Both the position numbers and the translations under genes were made by a program. From Zopfochytrium polystomum (Eukaryota; Chytridiomycota; Chytridiomycetes; Chytridiales; Chytridiaceae), in assembly GCA_025765615.1 (NCBI GenBank), contig JAIVFJ010000009.1, forward strand, positions 558,001-622,000: a DNA stretch of 64,000 nucleotides. The letters are read 5' to 3'. The notes beneath the pieces are model-generated. The model made no database searches. It was not told the origin of the DNA and was given only the letters and a program-made list of their open reading frames with translations. How positions within the stretch are numbered: position 1 is the first letter of the stretch; the number at the start of each line of letters is the position of its first letter. This document shows, piece by piece, positions 21,700-33,639 of this stretch.

Positions 21700-21775
21700 G
21701 TTCCAGACAAACATCTCTTGTTTAATGACGTAAGAACGACAGGGCAGCCAGCATGGTTCAACATCATCGCGAAAA

Positions 21776-22524
21776 TTAATCGTTGTCATAAAATTCATCC
21801 TCCACGACCTCGACCTCCTCACCGTCAAACCCGTCATCGCCAAATTCGCTCAGTCATATCATCGTCCACAAGCTCCTCGATGCGTGCGTGGCTTCATAAC
21901 GAATGGGGGGGTGGATCAATCAAGACAAAAAATCCGGCTAGCGAGTTTCTAACACCTCTTACCGCCTCGTGGCCCTCTTCGCCTTGAACTGCATCCTCTT
22001 CTTCTTCCTCTCCCTGTTTTTCCCGCGCTCCTCTTGCGCCAGAGGCTTGCAGCCGCGGTCGACGAACCCGCCGGCCTCTTCGATCCGGCCGGCAATGCAC
22101 CGCGCACCTCCACCCGTCGTCGACCGCATCGTCATCAAGTTCACCCAACACATCCTCGGCAATCATCACCGCATTCATCCCCTTCACCTTGAACGGCCAC
22201 AGCGACTGGTCTCGCGGCGGTACCTCGCGCCTGTTCGGGTCGACCGGGCACGACTTTTTCTTTTCCTTTGGCGGACGGCTTTTTCGGGAACGCCTCTGGG
22301 AAGCGCTTGTCGCCGCAGCTGGCCCAGCTCGACTGGACTCGCGGGCTTTGCGCTGGAGCTTCGGGGTGGGGGTGTTGGCAGGGCGCGACGGGCGAGCGCG
22401 ATGGCGCGTTGATGGGGGTGCCCGCTGTAAGGTGGTCCGTGTTGTGGGCCTTCGCGGTGGCGGTGGCGGCTGGGACGACGGCAAGGAGGCCGAAGCGGGC
22501 TGGTAGGAGGAGGTCAAGCTTCAT
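21776..22524 (-). pseudogene. Signal-peptide protein with an acidic C-terminus, frame broken three times
   Basis: An ATG at 22524 begins MKLDLLLPARFGLLAVVPAA, a likely signal peptide. Coding-like sequence then continues but switches frame by one extra base near 22255 (an A run), near 22113 (GGG) and near 21847. Blocks in order are CGDKRFPEAFPKKPSAKGKE; SCPVDPNRREVPPRDQSLWP; VKGMNAVMIAEDVLGELDDD; GRIEEAGGFVDRGCKPLAQE; and a basic RERKKKRMQFKAKRATRR. A GTAAGA donor after ATRR gives an intron, then RIEELVDDDMTE and an acidic end (FDGEEVEVVEDEFYDND). If the three bases are errors this is an intact gene. Family not recognised. Confidence 0.5.
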
Positions 22525-23112
22525 TTCTGCTGTCTTCGGAGGGGGTGCTCGCTTTTTCTGGGGGTGTACGTCAGATTGAGAGGATGTGAATCGACTCGCA
22601 AGGTGTGGTGGGGGGAGGGCGGTAGCTTCTTCGCTGAGTTCGCTGTTTAGATTCGTAGGCAGGACCTTTTTCCCCTGCAGCTGACAGCCGCAAGCAGTCG
22701 TCTCTCGTCAGTCTGTCAGTACGTGCAGTCGGTTGATGGCCCACCCCAAGCACCACGCCCGCCACGAACAAGCTCCTGAGTGCTTTTTTCCTTCCCCGCG
22801 TCGCTCTGGACGCTTGCATGAGTGGCGTCGAGGAGATCAGTTGCCTGACGTCCAGCTTTCCCCTCGTCTAGTGCAGTTCGTTTTAAATACGCCTGTCAGC
22901 AAACCAGTGGCGATGCGACAACATGCAGATTCCCCGAAAAAAAGTTGGATGGATGCATATGAGCGAGTACTACTTTCAGAATTTACTATTTCAATCATGA
23001 AATGAAAACTTTCAAACACAGTACGAGTCCAAGCCGTGACAACTGATTGCAAGATAAAGAAAAACGGTGCATAGAAAAAGAGCTTGTAACCACGCAAGTC
23101 CTCCCAACCTCC

Positions 23113-24987
<1,875 letters not shown>

Positions 24988-25063
24988 CTATGCGGGTTAG
25001 GGAAAGCCTTTGGGACTGATGTGCGCGCGGGCAGAGTGGGGCGGTAGGAAGGGAGTGCGCACT

Positions 25064-25070
25064 CTTTATA
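25064..25070 (-). promoter_or_regulatory. TATA box of the sulfatase gene
   Basis: TATAAAG on the minus strand, about 80 nt upstream of the ATG at 24984. Confidence 0.5.
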
Positions 25071-26006
25071 TTCAGTGGGTAGCAGGCGATGCTGATGCGA
25101 TGCGATGCGGGCGGGGGCGGATGTGCGTGGGGCTCACCCAGCGGCGGCAGAGTAAACTCCGCTTTCTGGTTGGTGGTGTGGTGCAAATACAAGTATGTCG
25201 CGATGCAAAAATAAATGGCGCAATCTTTTGCTGCCGCCGGCCCTCGTTCGCGCAATTGCAATATTTCCTCGAAACAACACCGAGCCCGCCATCGCGGAAG
25301 CGCGGGACTCGCGGAGCCTCCGACTGCCTGCCGAGGCAGCGTTATCTCCATTCGTTGCAAATGTGCTCCTTTTGATGGAGGAATTCGAGATTGCAGATCA
25401 CGTCAGGAGGTCTGCGGAGCGAAAGCGCCACTGCTCGCGGGCGGGTGGGGCGCGGGTCAACACTGCGAATGATGCGCAATAATATTTATTTCCTCTTATC
25501 CGCCGTTCTTTCATAGATCCCATTCCAACCACTGCGGCGGAGTATTCAGTAATTGGTGGGGTGGCTATCGCTGGGAGGCTGGCGGGGTTGGCGACGAGTC
25601 CAGGCAAGGTTTGGCGTGCTTTGCGCTTCCCCCCAAAATAATTGGTAGATCGCCTGGTGAGAAGGACAAAGCGTCCTAGGTCTACTACTCCATGCGACTG
25701 GTAGAGAGGATCGAACGCCAACCAGTACCATAGTTTCAAGCGCACGAGATCCGATATGGTTTGAGCTTTCCAGCAGCGACACAGTGCCTTTGGGCCTCCA
25801 TTTGAACACTTCCCCTTCGCAGATATCCTGCAACCACAGATTGTCAGAATTGATGACTTTCGTTTGCAAACAAGCACAATTTGTTTAATCGGGGTCTAAC
25901 AAATTTTAGATTCGACATTTGCTAACCATGCGCTCAGCAGAGGTTCCCCGAAATACTGAAATCTCTGCTCTCGTTCGCCGCACCACAGGCTGAACGAGGC
26001 ACAGGT
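25071..26006. other. Intergenic, with possible decayed coding pieces
   Basis: Minus-strand open stretches near 25546-25869 read INSDNLWLQDICEGEVFKWR in one frame and continue in another. No domain recognised; possible old relic. Confidence 0.35.
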
Positions 26007-26076
26007 GCGTCAGCCGGGAATCGAACCCGGGGCCGCTGCGTGGGAGGCAGCGATTTTGCCACTAAACTACTAACGC
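26007..26076 (-). tRNA. tRNA-Gly (CCC), copy 2
   Basis: Same 70-nt sequence as 21419-21488, same strand, about 4.6 kb away; the flanks show no similarity. All arms pair as in copy 1. Confidence 0.93.
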
Positions 26077-26686
26077 TGATGTAGGAGGGGTGAAAGAAAT
26101 GATACATAACATTAGGTTGTGTACCAAGCAGGACATAAATCTCTTGATCTCGCAACTGTCTTCCAATGGTAGTAAGGGGAAAATCAGTGACGGAAATCGG
26201 TCGTCGAGCAGAGCTCCTGCTAGATCGCAACTATGGCCATCTGTTTCCATAGGAATATAGAATTCCGAGTGGAAAAGAGAGTGGCGCGCGTGCAACCGTT
26301 GCTGCTGGCGCTGGAGCACCTCGTCCAAGTTACTCTGTTGTTTAATAAGCTGATGAGCTTCTTTGCACTTAACGACGCTGCATATGCTCGAAATATCCAC
26401 CACGAACCGAAAAAATGGAGGATCCTATTTTGGCGACCCAAGCGTGCCTTATTTTCTCACCCTTTGACCTAAATGATTTATTCTCTCGCGTGGGGGAAGA
26501 GCAAATTGTGGGTTCTCACTGAAGCACAACTTGACGTCCCACTTGATATCAACCGCATACACCCCACCAACCCCCTTTCTACTCTGAGAATTTCACCGGA
26601 TTTTCATCCCTGCTGGCGAAGGTACGAGTCACTGTTTCACACTGCTTACCCATCAAAACCTTTCCATCCCTTACCATTTTCCCTCC
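26077..26686. other. Intergenic, unresolved
   Basis: A minus-strand open stretch (26403-26062) reads CKEAHQLIKQQSNLDEVLQR but overlaps the tRNA region and has no known domain. No gene called. Confidence 0.35.
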
Positions 26687-28762
26687 TCACCAAAGCAACC
26701 ACGCGAACCCCACACCCGACACAGCCCATGCCAGCGCCACCGCGCCCCTCAATAAGGGTGCGGCCGCGGCACTGGCCAGGATACCTGACGCGCGGGACAA
26801 CGGCGCCGCGGCGGCGGAGGACGCGACGGAGGTCGGCGTCGCGGTCGGCAGCGTCGTGACGCCGCGGGACGAGCTCACGGTCGCCGTCGTCCCGGCGTCC
26901 GCACTCAACCCGTACACCGTGAACTCTGCGACGCCCGCGGCAAAGTCCGCCTCGTGGTTGTTCACGTCGTTGACGACCCTATCCACCGCGACCCTGACGT
27001 ACCGGTACTTTGTCGCCGCCGCCGCCGCCGCCGCCCCACCGGGCCACGCCGCGCTGAAACCAACGTCGATCGCCGTCGACATGTTTGCGAGCAGGTCGAA
27101 CCGCGCCGCGTCGTTGGACCCCAGCACCGTGTACTGCACAAACGTCTCGGACCCGTGCACCATCTTGAACGTCAGGTCCACCTGCGCGATCGCAGCCGCC
27201 GCCGGTCCGAGATCGACCGTGACCCAGAACGGGACGGTCTTTGGCGCGTAGACGGCGTCAGGGTCCGACGAGGTGCCGTCGTTGGCGAGCGGCAGCGCCG
27301 CGGACGGGTCCGACGCCGTCAGCGGCTTGCCGACGGATACGATGCGGCCGGCTTGGATGCCAAAGAGCGCTTGGTCCGCGCGGGAGGGCCCGTTGTCGGA
27401 GTAGGCGACAGAGCGGAAGAAGTGGTACCACGCGAAACCGCCGTTGGTGTTGACCGGGAGCATCAGGCGGCGCGTCGGGCCGCCCGGGGTCGGCCAATTG
27501 GACGACCACCGGTCGGCGAACATGGCCATCGCGGGTTGCTGTTGCGGGTTGGTCGCGACGGCGAGGACCGCCACGCCGCCGGACTGCGCGCCAAAGGTCG
27601 CCGCGTTGGCCACCGCCTGCGCGGCGTCAGCCGCCGGCCAGGGCCCGGCCATGGACTTTGCGGCGACCACCTGCGGCGCGGACGGCAGCCACCCCGACGC
27701 GCGCGACGTGAAGAGGTAGTACCACCCGTCCGCGCCTTTCACCGTCGACGGCGCCTCGCGGAAGCCGCCCTTGTTGATCGTCGCCAGCAGCGCGTCGACC
27801 TTGGTCCAGTCGGCGGAGAGCTTGTACACGTTCATGTCCGTGTTGGTGTTGGTCGCCGACAGCACGTACGCCGCGCCGTCGTCGTCCGCGAAAAAGTCAA
27901 GGTCCCTCGAGTCGTGCCCGAGCGGCGCGTACGCGCCGTCAAACGTCAGCTGCGCGTCCCCGGGCGCCTTGTGCGCCGCCGCGACCCACCCCAGCGCGTA
28001 GTCCTGCGCCCGCTCAAAGTGCGCCCACATGACAATGTTCCCCGTCGTGGGGTTGACCCGGAACCGGATCCGCTCCAGCTTGCAGCTGTAGTTTGCCGGC
28101 GCGCACAGCACCGAGCCCGTTAGCACCGTTTTATTTCCCGTGAACGTGTACCCGTCCGGCGACGTCTGCTCCACCAGCCGGCTGACGCTGCCGTTGGCGG
28201 CGGTCTCGTAGAGGTAGCTGTAGTACAGCCCCGTGGTTTTCGAGTAGACGTCGGACCGCAACGTCGCGGTGGACGGCTTCGAGTTGTCGTAGACCATGTA
28301 CTTGACGCCGGCGGGGGGCACGAACGGCGTGACCTGCACGGTCACGGACATGTCGACGATCACCAGGTGGGGAGCGGTCGTGTTGAGGGCGAGGACGGTC
28401 AGGTTGCAGAGGCGCCCGACGGGCAGGTCGTAGACGTCGACCGTGTTGCCCGTGACGTTGTCTGCGACCACGGTGGTGGTGTTGAGCAGCACGCGGTAGG
28501 CGGTGGCGTTTTGGAGGGTCGGCCAGGCGAGCTTTGCGTTGTTGACGGGGATGGTGGAGGACGGCGCGGTGGGTGCTGCGCCGGTGGCGGCGGAGGCGGC
28601 GTCCTGGAGCTGGAACAGCTGGGCGACGAGCGCGAACTCTGCGGCGACGGGCGGCGTGGCAGGCGCTAAAGCCAACAGGAGGACGGAGAGCAGGAAGTTG
28701 AGCTGGAGGTACAGGAGAGGTGTGTGGCGGCGCAGGACCGCGACTTGCGATCGTCGCGCCAT
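26687..28762 (-). CDS. GPI-type GH43-like glycosidase with a C-terminal F5/8C-type carbohydrate-binding module
   Basis: Start chosen at the ATG at 28762 (MARRSQV), just before a signal peptide whose core is LNFLLSVLLLALAP; 691 aa, no intron. The middle (about 185-470) matches the five-bladed propeller enzymes of the GH43 exo-galactanase type: YMVYDNSK, RIRFRVNPTTGNIVMWAHFE, HDSRDLDFFADDDGAAYVLS, FREAPSTVKGADGWYYLFTS and YHFFRSVAYSDNG. A discoidin/CBM32-like module follows (VPFWVTVDLGPAAAAIAQVD ... KYRYVRVAVD). The C-terminus is Ser/Ala-rich with a final hydrophobic stretch (GAVALAWAVSGVGFAWLLW), a GPI-attachment type signal. Many N-x-S/T sites. Probably a cell-surface enzyme on galactan or a related polymer; catalytic residues were not mapped one by one. 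Confidence 0.8.
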   Translation of the reverse strand: MARRSQVAVLRRHTPLLYLQLNFLLSVLLLALAPATPPVAAEFALVAQLFQLQDAASAATGAAPTAPSSTIPVNNAKLAWPTLQNATAYRVLLNTTTVVADNVTGNTVDVYDLPVGRLCNLTVLALNTTAPHLVIVDMSVTVQVTPFVPPAGVKYMVYDNSKPSTATLRSDVYSKTTGLYYSYLYETAANGSVSRLVEQTSPDGYTFTGNKTVLTGSVLCAPANYSCKLERIRFRVNPTTGNIVMWAHFERAQDYALGWVAAAHKAPGDAQLTFDGAYAPLGHDSRDLDFFADDDGAAYVLSATNTNTDMNVYKLSADWTKVDALLATINKGGFREAPSTVKGADGWYYLFTSRASGWLPSAPQVVAAKSMAGPWPAADAAQAVANAATFGAQSGGVAVLAVATNPQQQPAMAMFADRWSSNWPTPGGPTRRLMLPVNTNGGFAWYHFFRSVAYSDNGPSRADQALFGIQAGRIVSVGKPLTASDPSAALPLANDGTSSDPDAVYAPKTVPFWVTVDLGPAAAAIAQVDLTFKMVHGSETFVQYTVLGSNDAARFDLLANMSTAIDVGFSAAWPGGAAAAAAATKYRYVRVAVDRVVNDVNNHEADFAAGVAEFTVYGLSADAGTTATVSSSRGVTTLPTATPTSVASSAAAAPLSRASGILASAAAAPLLRGAVALAWAVSGVGFAWLLW

Positions 28763-29014
28763 AATGTGAATCGGCGGCGACGGCGGCGGGGCTGAGGCGA
28801 TTCCCTGCCCTTTGTGCGGTGCGGTGCGGTGCAGGTGCGGTGGGCGGTGCGGTGTGTGCGGCAGAGGCGGAGCAAGGTTTTGAGCAGCTGGACTGGACCG
28901 CACGTTTGTCTGCTTTTGTCTCTGTCTCTGTCTCTGTCTCTCCTTGACATCTTTTTTTGGACGTGGACAAACACGTGCATGAAATGCGCGCCCCTTCGGC
29001 CTCCAAACAAAAAA

Positions 29015-29052
<38 letters not shown>

Positions 29053-29699
29053 ATGGACATGGAGCCTTCTCTTGCTGCTGCTGCTGCTGTGTCCCGCCTG
29101 GAGCCATAATGGAGTCGGGCAAGCGGGTTAGGGCCAGCAGGCGTGGCGGAAGCCTTGTCCTTCCTTGGGTTGCGCCAAAGAGGCGGCTCCTTCGTCGCAT
29201 CGTCGGACTGAAAAGATTCCAAATTTTAGAGGGAAAACACCGCAGCGAGTAGCTCCGTGAAAAAGGACAAGTATTTCAGGACAGAATTCGCTAGCTTGGA
29301 TCATTGGAAAATGTGGGTGCTATTGTGTGAGGGAGCCGAGTAGAGAGAAAAGACTAATTTTTCACTGAGAACCCGCGACGCGGCTGCGATGAGGCGATCA
29401 TTTGTCTTATATCGACGAAAAGATCCTATCAGTGCAACGAGCGGTGGCAACACTGTAATCCCTTCCGGGGGAGCTCGCCGTTGCTGTCGGATCTCTTCCC
29501 GCGCCTTGTGGGTTCACAGGCTCTGGGTTTGTTCCAATGTTGAGGATCGCCCCCTTCCGAAAACAGAAGCCCCGTGTGGACCAGCCTCCTGCGTCGCAAG
29601 GCGCAGCACTGAGACGGGTCTTGAATAGCTGCCGCACCGCCCGAGGCTGGACAACAGAGCAGGGAAAAGGCACAGCACGGGACGGTCTGGGGACGCGCC
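28763..29699. other. Intergenic plus 5' internal part of a retroelement fragment
   Basis: Poly-A run at 29018-29050. The stretch from about 29390 to 29699 lies immediately downstream (minus orientation) of an LTR primer-binding site and is probably the leader of that element. No coding region is supported. Confidence 0.45.
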
Positions 29700-30050
29700 G
29701 GTCCGAGTTGGGCACCAGATGTTCCTCCACCCGGGTTGAGGGACCAGCAACTTCTCTCTTTTATTGGGTTACTTCTTTTTCACTCCGCTCGGAGAACCAC
29801 GGCCAGCTATCACCCACACAGGACTCAGTGTGCTGTTTGCTGTCCAGAAACCTCAGATAAAACGCCCGGATCCTGCGCTACGCTAGGAATGTTTAACCTT
29901 CGCCATAGGTGGTATGTAGACATTGAAGATGCCTGTGCGCGAGTCTGGACCAAACATCAATCTGGTCGATGGTCGCGGTTTGAAAAGCCAGTCCAGCTCG
30001 GCTGCATCACTGGAGGAAAATTGCAAGAGTCGCAATTGGTTCGTGCAACC
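29700..30050 (-). mobile_element. LTR retrotransposon fragment: 3' part of an LTR plus primer-binding site
   Basis: On the minus strand an AATAAA (29765-29760) lies about 40 nt before an LTR-like end (GGAGGAACA at 29720), followed after two bases by TGGTGCCCAACTCGGACC (29717-29700), which has the form of a tRNA primer-binding site (TGG...CAAC). This is the layout of a 5' LTR end. The LTR start was not identified; 30050 is an estimate. No gag or pol follows, so this is a remnant. Confidence 0.55.
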
Positions 30051-30235
30051 TGACCAAGATCAACCAGGATAGCCAAGTATGGCCTCTGTTTCACGCGATG
30101 TTGTTCGGTACGGTGACGGCACCCCGGTCCTTCGGGCGGAGTCATCGCTCCAAGCGCACCTTCCAAAGAAAACAAAGAGTAAGAGACCAGTGTGGGGAAG
30201 TAACGCGAAACGACTTTGCTGATCTCGAGCAGAAG

Positions 30236-31210
30236 CTAGCGACGGCTTTCACGCTTCCTCGCTTGGTGTAACAGCCCCCACTTGAAGATCGGCGGTGCTG
30301 CTCGGGCGCTCTCAAAAGTCTGCACCAACTCGTCCGTCGCGCCGTCCCACACTTTTGCCTCGGAGGGCGACGCCGAGAACATCATCGCCCCGATCCACCC
30401 GACCTCCGCGACAGAATTATCGTGACCGCGCAGCACCATCCTGCACATGCCCACCACAACGTCCAACACCCTGACCACCCTGTCGTGCGACCCCGTCAGG
30501 ACCGTCCGCCGTCGGCCGCCAGCTCGGCGCACTTGACCCGGTGTGGCGGTGGCAACGACAAGCTCCGGACAGGGCTCCCATCCGACCGACCGGCGCAGCA
30601 CCGTCACGTTGCTGTGAACCATCGCAACCACGTACTCGCCGCCGAGGCCGACGATGAGCGAGCCGCGCGGGATCGCGAACCGCCGCTCCCGCGGGGCGTC
30701 CGCTTAGCCAGCACCGGTCCAGCGCCGCGGACCCGTACAGCTGCTTCCAGGACGCCGCCGATCGGCCGCCGCCGTCGTCGTCTGCGTTCGCGTCGTGCGG
30801 CGGCGCAACTGGGCCAGTTGCGGCCGAATCGTGGGACGCGATCGCACGCTGCGGACGCGGCTTGCACCAGTGGGATAGTAGATCGGGCGTTGCGCGAGGC
30901 GAGGACCGACCAGTGCTTGGATACGCAGCATAGGCGGGCGAGGGTGCGGGCGTCGGCGATGGACGCGAGGATGCGGCGGGTGATCTCGGGGAGAAAGGCG
31001 GGAGAGGCGGTCGCGCGGATCGAGGTGGGACTGGGTGGGCGCGGTCGCGATCGAAAGTGTTCGTTAAGATTGTGGGGGGGATAACGATGATTGTCTCCTT
31101 GCTTTCCGAGACACAGCAACGACGCATCTGGGCCGGGCTTCGAGGACAGTTGTGCTGCTGCAGATGAATAGAATACCTGAGGAGGAGCAGGGTGAGAGCA
31201 GAAGATCATC
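30236..31210 (-). pseudogene. F-box/WD-repeat protein, frame broken twice and short
   Basis: ATG at 31210. An F-box helix motif LPEITRRILASIADARTLAR, then LCCVSKHWSVLAS, lies at about residues 63-95. The reading then needs the loss of one base near 30834 (GGG on the plus strand) to reach ASWKQLYGSAALDRCWLS, the W-K-x-L-Y block found after F-boxes, and of another near 30694 (GGGG) to reach PRGSLIVGLGGEYVVAMVHS and WD-like units including SASPSEAKVWDGAT. Only about three WD-like units are present, fewer than a closed propeller. F-box/WD proteins are substrate receptors of SCF ubiquitin ligases. It is either decaying or contains two one-base sequence errors. Confidence 0.55.
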
Positions 31211-31508
31211 GCGCCGCGTGGGACCGAGCAGGCCCCACCGTCCAATTAGGATGGCATTCCGAGTCCTTCCTTCACCACTGCCCGTGCCCATTGGGGCGAC
31301 CTAGCGGAAAGTTGGCACAATCATTGCGCGGCGTTCCCCAAAATGTTTTTCTTTCTGTACTGATTCCAGGAGTTTTTATTACACGCTTCGAATGCTTCGA
31401 AACACCAAAAAGGAAACGAGAAAATGTGCAAATGGTGAAAGAAAGGGAAAAAAAAAGGGTGGTGCTGCGCCCATCCGATATTTCGGCGGACGGCGCTTGA
31501 TTTGTTCT

Positions 31509-32002
31509 TCACTCGGCGGCCACCTCCGCAGGTGCCTCGGCAGCCGCACCGCCGCCGCCGCGACCTGCGAATTGGAGAGGAGGGTAACGGGAAAGCGGGA
31601 TGGGTGGTAGGAGAAAGTTGTGAGCACTCTGAGGGAGTGGCTATCGTGGTGGTGGTGCTGTGGGGAAGAGAGCATATGCCGCCAACCGCACGACGGGAGC
31701 ATAGGATAAACCCAAGAGCTCACTTTCAACCGAGCCAGCAGCAGCCCCACAACAGCGGCAGGCGGGCCTACACCACACCGCAAAGAAAAACGCTCACCTC
31801 CGCTAAGCTTGGCCCTGACTCTTCCGACCAGGCCCTTCGCACCGCGGATGCCCTTGCCGCCGAGGCCCCTCGCACCGCGGAGGGCACCGCCCACCCTCTC
31901 CTTGATACCGCGGCGCGCGAGCGCGGCGCTGTCGATGGGCGCGGCGTCGACGAGGGCGAAAGTCGCGATGAGGAGCGTGACGAAGAGGACGAGGAAGCGC
32001 AT
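31509..32002 (-). CDS. Secreted cationic peptide precursor 1
   Basis: Two exons, 32002-31798 and 31564-31509, phase-1 intron (GTGAGC...TCGCAG), 86 aa. Residues 1-20 (MRFLVLFVTLLIATFALVDA) form a signal peptide. A short propeptide APIDSAALARR ends in a dibasic Arg-Arg, a Kex2-type site. The mature part (about 32-70) is Gly/Ala/Arg/Lys-rich with no acidic residue after Glu35: GGALRGARGLGGKGIRGAKG, then LVGRVRAKLSGGRGGGG. A short acidic end (AEAPAEVAAE) follows. Exon layout, signal and tail match the gene at 32955-33501. By layout this resembles precursors of cationic membrane-active or matrix-binding peptides; the function is inferred only. Confidence 0.75.
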
Positions 32003-32132
32003 TGTGGGTTTGGGGGGGTGTGTGTGTTGTTTGGAAAGAGTGAAGGGACAGGGGTAGGTTTTTTTCTGGGTGGAGGGCTGCTTGCGTTGTTGGGTGGGTT
32101 GTGAGGAGAGGGAAGGTAGTCGGGGCGATGGG

Positions 32133-32140
32133 TTTATATA
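32133..32140 (-). promoter_or_regulatory. TATA box of peptide gene 1
   Basis: AGTATATAAACCC on the minus strand, 131 nt upstream of the ATG. The same 13 bases stand 126 nt upstream of peptide gene 2. Confidence 0.7.
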
Positions 32141-32954
32141 CTCCGCTTGTTCTGCTCCCTCCTTTTGGGCTGAACCGCTTCCGGTGCCCCGCTCGCACCA
32201 AAATAAGTCAGCTTTGGTGGTGTCCGGAATCCGTCCGTTTCCGGCAAGAAAACGAATTGTAAGAAAAACGTGCAAAAAAAAAAACAGACACGCCTCGTTT
32301 TGGAAATGTGTCTGAGCTGCCGCATGCATGAAACACGGCACAGCCAATAACTTGGTGCGGGCTGAGGCGAGCAACCCCTGACATGTTACCAAGAGAGACA
32401 GACAGCCGAAGCAGCAAACTGGAGGTGGTCTGTGGACGTCGCAGTTGTGCAATAACACATGACAAAAAGCGAGAAATCGCTGGCAAAATGGGATACGTGA
32501 CTGTCAAACCGTACTTGCTATGCATCCTGACGTCGGCGACGAGTCGACGACTCGACTTGGTCTGCTCAGCCCCCAACCCACGACTTCGAACCAAAAAAGA
32601 ACCACCCTAAACCAAACTCGCCTTCATAAGCGACAAGTTGGTGTGCCTGAGCGGCATTCACTCAGCGTTGCCCCAAAATCCGAATCAGGGTTCTCTCGTC
32701 TTTCTTCATCCCGTTGCGGGCGTTCTCTTTTTTTCGGTTTCAAAAGTTTTTTTTTTATTACAAAGGCGCATGCAGAAAAAGAACGAAATTGGTAGGCGAA
32801 AAACGGCGCAAAAAAAGTAATAGTTGAACGAGAAAGCGACCAGATCCGCGCTGCTGTGCACCCTAACAGAGTGCAAGAGAGAGAAATGATCCGAAACCCC
32901 GACCAACAGTGCCGACGGTCCACCCCGAAGGCGCTTGTATCGAGAAAAGTTCGT
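32141..32954. other. Intergenic between the two peptide genes
   Basis: No supported gene. Confidence 0.5.
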
Positions 32955-33233
32955 TTACTCTGCGGGAGCCTCCGCGGGGGCTTCGACGGCTGGAGGGGCA
33001 CCACCGCCACCTCCTCCGCGGCCTTTTTACGGTTTTGCGGTGGAAGATGGAGAAGACAGGGGGGACGGGGACGGGGAGGATATAAAGAACATGGGAAGAC
33101 AGGGGAGTTTGTTAGGCGCCGGGAAATCTGCGGAAGGGGGGGGAAAGGGACCGCCGGAGGTGGAGGTTGGGGGGGCTCGGCGGCTGGTTCAGTCGTGCCC
33201 CCTTGCGCAGACCGCGAGCACACAGGATCACAC

Positions 33234-33265
<32 letters not shown>

Positions 33266-33501
33266 CACCCCAGCTCGCACTACTCACCGCCAAACTTGCC
33301 CTTGATCTTGTTGAACAGGCCCTTGCCCGCGCCAAACGCCTTTTGTCCGAACCGCTTCATGCCGCGGCCGATGCCGCCAATCTTCTCCTTGAAGCCGCGG
33401 CGGTCGAGGGCGGCGGCGTCGACGGGCGCGGCTTCGACGGCGGCGAAGGACGCGAAGAGGAGGCAGAAGAGCGCGACGAGGGCGAAGAGCGAGAAGCGCA
33501 T
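32955..33501 (-). CDS. Secreted cationic peptide precursor 2
   Basis: Two exons, 33501-33288 and 33022-32955, phase-1 intron (GTGAGT...AAAAAG), 93 aa. The signal peptide is MRFSLFALVALFCLLFASFA; the propeptide APVDAAALDRR ends in Arg-Arg; the mature region GFKEKIGGIGRGMKRFGQKA and FGAGKGLFNKIKGKFGG is Lys/Gly/Phe-rich and strongly basic, with a second internal Lys-Arg; then RGGGGGAPPAVEAPAEAPAE. It is a clear paralogue of the gene at 31509-32002, in the same orientation 1.3 kb away, so a tandem duplication. Predicted secreted and Kex2-processed. The Phe-spaced basic stretch could form an amphipathic helix. Confidence 0.78.
33237..33264. repeat. (CA)n microsatellite in the intron of peptide gene 2
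   Basis: About 14 CA units just downstream of the 5' splice site. Confidence 0.9.
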
Positions 33502-33626
33502 TGTTTTGTGCGGGAGTTGTAGTTGGTTGAGGAGAAAGTGGCAACGGTGGACTCGACGAGGGTGTGAGAGTATGTGATTGTGTTGGGTGCTGATGATGGA
33601 GGTTGGGATCGAGGGCGGGGGGAGGG

Positions 33627-33634
33627 TTTATATA
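33627..33634 (-). promoter_or_regulatory. TATA box of peptide gene 2
   Basis: AGTATATAAACCC on the minus strand, 126 nt upstream of the ATG at 33501; identical core to gene 1. Confidence 0.7.
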
Positions 33635-33639
33635 CTGGC

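Noticed and set aside
22141..22524. Programmed +1 frameshifting as the first explanation for the broken acidic protein
   Set aside because: The shift points do not share a slippery codon or a stop context, and three shifts in one gene are hard to explain; sequence error or decay is simpler.
28131..29222. A 363-codon minus-strand frame overlapping the GH43-like gene
   Set aside because: It reads the GC-rich gene in a wrong frame (Arg/Pro/His-rich) and runs through the poly-A tract.
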